The notes under the pieces are model-generated. The model saw only the letters and a program-made list of their open reading frames with translations. It was not told the DNA's origin and made no database searches. DNA of 64,000 nucleotides from Lingula anatina. Taxonomy: Eukaryota > Brachiopoda > Lingulata > Lingulida > Lingulidae. Shown here piece by piece: positions 60,719 through 64,000 of this stretch (position 1 is its first letter; each line of letters begins with the position of its first letter). The translations under genes and the position numbers were made by a program. Location: the NCBI RefSeq assembly GCF_001039355.2, contig NW_019775913.1, forward strand, positions 516,020-580,019. The letters run 5' to 3'.

Positions 60719-63569
60719 TCAAGGCTTCAAGGTCTTCATTACCTGGAAAATATTAAAAAGAAAATTTTATTCTTGAAGCTGTTTGTCTCATTGGATCTAT
60801 TCTTACAAAACATACAACAAACATCATTTTGCAAACAGAAAAGTCTCCCAATTTTTGACATCAATTTGATAACAGATTTTCAAACAATAAATATCTGGTG
60901 AATAGTTTTTGCAAATCAGATTTCCATCTGAGAGAGAAAAAAATTATTTCTAAATCAACCTTCACATACACCTACCTCCTCAAACTTATGGATCTGCCGG
61001 ATAAAAAAATCTCCATAGCGACGCGCCACCTTGGTGTCTGCTATGTGAATCATATCCTGCAAGGGGGATTAAAAGAAAAACTTGATGAACATAAATTACA
61101 CAAAAGATATCTTTCCTGAATTCAAAGCTAGCAACCTTAAAGATTTGAATAATCTATTATGGGGTAGTCTTTTATGTAAGACTGCATACATTTATTCTTT
61201 TGCTCATAAATGTGAGCTATTCATTTTCATATCTTGGAAAGTAAAGCATCTACTGAAGAAAAGGAAGATTGTTCTGAATTTTGTTGTTTTGGTCCAAAAC
61301 TGTTTCCCCAAGACCTGACATTGAGGCAAAGTGAAAAAAGGCGCCGAGAGGCTAACCTGTTTTTCCTAATTTGGAAAAAGATGATAAAATTATTTTAAAA
61401 GCAACACAACCCATTCCCTTACAAAAATCATCTTAAGATGTAACTTTCCAAGCCTTCTTACCTGATCAATATAGAAATCCACTTCAGAAGCAGACTGAAA
61501 CTCTCCCTCCAAACCACTGCAGCTCCCTGTCCACACCACGTTCTTCATCTTGTGCTGAAATAACAGGAACAATGTGTTAGGTGTGACTGTCTCAACCAAC
61601 TACTCATTGTGTTTGCAATAGAGTTAACTGCGATTGTTTTAACCAACCACTAAAATTATGACCTTGAGAATATTCTCTAAGTTGAGTAAATGATAAAATT
61701 CAATGTTTTATCTATTTAGCAAAGGTCACAAATGAAAAATTAATCTTAAATATAAAATCATTTTTCTTTAGTACCCAAAAGATGACTACAAGACATTATG
61801 TAAAGAAATACCTACCTTAAAACACATTAAATGATTTCTCAGATCCTCTTCTGACTAAAAATGAAAAAAAAAAAAATACAAACCAGTGAGTTGTTAAACA
61901 GTGAAGTTTTGTTGCAATTTTATTTTCCAGTACAAAATTATTTAAATTTTTTCACAGAGAAGTAGTTACTGTATCACAGAGTGCAAAAAAAAAGGTGCAA
62001 AGAGCAGTGACACAAGGGGGGTTCTGGTTCTCGTTCCCTCTTCCTAATCCTGTATCTAACATAATTAATATGATCTATTATATCTTACCGTTTCCATAAA
62101 AGCTGCTAGCTTTGATAAAGTCAGTGTGGTGTACAGCTTCAGATAGCTGAAAAAAAAGGGGTAAAAAGTTATAACCACCACAACTAACGCCATTCAAAAT
62201 TCCATGACTTTTTTCTCTGTAAAATCCATGTCATGATTTTTAAATGTAAATTTTAAGCTATAAAATGCTGCATAATTTTAAACTGTAAAATGCAGCATAA
62301 AGACTGCTGGTTATTACTACATAACCTATTAAACCCAGTCATGGTTGGGAATGCTACAGCAAACAACATTAGTAGTGCACTGGCAAATTGATTTATGTGT
62401 GCGTTAACTGATTACATATCTTATTTACAAATCAAGATTTATAATTTATACTGACTGGATACATGATAGTGTAAGAAAAAAATCTCCTACAATACAGACA
62501 TTCCTAAAATAATAAGATGAAAATGTAATTGAGCTTGAATAAAATTCCCTAAGATCAGGAAATCTCCTCAAGCATCCCCTCCTTGGTTGTGTTAGATGTG
62601 ACAGTACACAATGTGTCTGTGCTCACCTTCTAATAGTTGGTAGCAATGCCTGCTGGGTAACCTCATCCATAAACACCTTTAACTGCTGCATAAACGGTTC
62701 CTGGAGAACAATAACATGGAATCATCTAGCTATACTATTCACATCATTTTCATATTAAGGGCTATTACTTCACATTTTTAGAATCTTTAACAGTCACTTA
62801 CTCATTCAGATAATCTTCTATAGATATTTACACATTCAGTATTGTTACAAAATCTATTACACAATCCTTTACAGAAAATAACTTTTTTTTACATTTTTTT
62901 TAATTGAAATCTCCCTTTGCTTAAAGCTAGGAACATGGAAATGGCACTCATTGTGGTTAAACCATCCAAATTAGTGAAGAAAAACTGATATTCATAAAAA
63001 AAACCTATGTGTGATTTTTTGTCTTACCTTGTGGAAGTTGGCAGGTGTGGCGTCATAGTTTGGCGGACAGGGAGACAGGAACTTAGGACAGGCAAAAGAA
63101 AAGCTGTTCTGAAACTCCAGTACGTCCCTGAAAGTGAAAGCAACTTGTGTTAAAAAGACAACCAAACATGTTAACTTAAAATACTCCATGAGGATATACC
63201 AAAAGTGATATTACATGTGGATCAAGAAAGATATATTATATATATAATGATGATAAGAAAAATTTAATATTGAACTCTACAAGCACTTTTCAAAACAGAG
63301 AGAAAAAGGGCACTTAAAAGTGTACCAGTATTTTATACTTAAAATCCTTACTACTTAAAGACAAGGTCAGTTCACAAAATTTCAATGTTTTTTCAAATTC
63401 ATGCACCCCATATACATCACACAGCAAGCACTTGCCCTTTCTGCATCTTGAGCATCCTGTCTCCAAACTTCTCCCTGAGCTGTGTGTGCACACTCTCATC
63501 TATCCTCATAGGGTGCAGCACTAGACAGATAGCCAGGAGGGTGTACATCTGCTCATTCTGCTTGTTGAT
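60719..63569 (-). CDS. EIF3L: Eukaryotic translation initiation factor 3 subunit L, 3' part (5' exons outside window)
   Basis: eIF3L is a PCI-domain subunit of the eIF3 complex, which organises the 40S pre-initiation complex in the cytoplasm. Eight exons are visible: 63569-63436, 63127-63028, 62700-62627, 62146-62089, 61854-61816, 61554-61462, 61056-60976 and 60742-60719; phases agree throughout. Recognisable stretches are [82 protein letters not shown] and [20 protein letters not shown]. The last exon is tiny, coding VMKTLKP and a TGA, which replaces the longer C-terminal end of the human protein. Intron 63435-63128 uses a GC donor. Upstream exons must lie beyond 64000. Identity is certain; the final exon is the least secure part. 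Confidence 0.95.
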
Positions 63570-64000
63570 CTACAGGGAAGTGAACACAGATCATTTACAT
63601 ATGTATATTTGTATTAACCTTTTTTTTTAAGTTATGCATAAAATGAACCAGGACAAGCAGTGGACATGACCCTGAATAAAAACATTTTAATTGCTTGTTT
63701 ATTCATTAGACACAAAAGCAAAAGCAGAAAAGGTTACACAAAATTATATGAACTTCAGATGCTCAAGATGAGTCTATATGGGTACAGCCCTCCATCTTTT
63801 AACAACAAAAAAATGACAAAAAGTGAGCATGTTCACACCCGACACTTAGAACACTTTGCTATAGGTGATAATTACACTCTGCCTCACTTTTTAAACAGAC
63901 TGCAAAATACGCCTTTTAAGCTACCTGACAGGTGTGAATACAATCTTTGTTTGGTACCAGTGTTATCTTTGTGATCATCTCATCCAACTAATTATTGTGA
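63570..64000 (-). other. EIF3L intron continuing beyond the window
   Basis: The acceptor CCCTGTAG ends at 63570. I found no exon matching the preceding eIF3L region in the remaining 430 bases, so this is taken as intron. Confidence 0.6.

Noticed and set aside
1-64000. CRISPR arrays, bacterial operons, rRNA or tRNA genes
   Set aside because: No regularly spaced repeats with unique spacers, no ribosome-binding-site-led gene strings, and no cloverleaf or rRNA-like conserved segment was found by eye.

Overview
The window is nuclear DNA from an animal, most likely a marine invertebrate. Supporting this are genes split by GT-AG (and one GC-AG) introns, long A+T-rich intergenic DNA, many short inverted-repeat transposon relics, microsatellites and homopolymer runs, single N bases inside poly-T, and metazoan-type genes (TNF-receptor-like proteins, eIF3L). 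The phylum cannot be settled from the sequence alone; a deuterostome or a lophotrochozoan would both fit.

Layout. Positions 1-37268 hold no gene I can support. They contain transposon relics: a 131-bp hairpin (3357-3487), two degenerate hammerhead-like motifs (about 740-815 and 5850-5918), a 4.8-kb element with terminal inverted repeats and internal 740-bp tandem repeats (9917-14703), three copies of one foldback MITE family, and a probable assembly duplication around 23187-23600. All five recognised genes lie on the minus strand of the right half. In transcription order they are eIF3L (3' part only, 63569-60719), two tandem paralogous single-CRD TNF-receptor-like membrane proteins (58791-57425 and about 55557-52730), a single-exon MIF4G-domain protein (51330-50419), and a giant polyketide synthase (49123-37269).

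The polyketide synthase is the centrepiece. Eight coding exons with matching phases join into a 2793-residue protein: KS-AT-DH-structural KR-degenerate ER-KR-ACP-condensation domain-PH domain. KS, AT, DH, KR and ACP keep their catalytic residues. The enoyl-reductase region has no recognisable nucleotide-binding motif and there is no thioesterase, so an unsaturated (polyene-type) chain captured or released by the condensation domain is the simplest prediction. A C-terminal pleckstrin-homology domain, encoded by two small exons added after a 7.1-kb exon, is not a combination I know from described animal polyketide synthases and suggests recruitment of the enzyme to a membrane. A TATA box and a candidate 5' untranslated exon lie just upstream.

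There is no evidence that the five genes form a pathway. eIF3L and the MIF4G protein are translation-related, and the TNFR pair looks like a local duplication. No transferase, phosphopantetheinyl transferase or tailoring enzyme for the polyketide is visible in the window.
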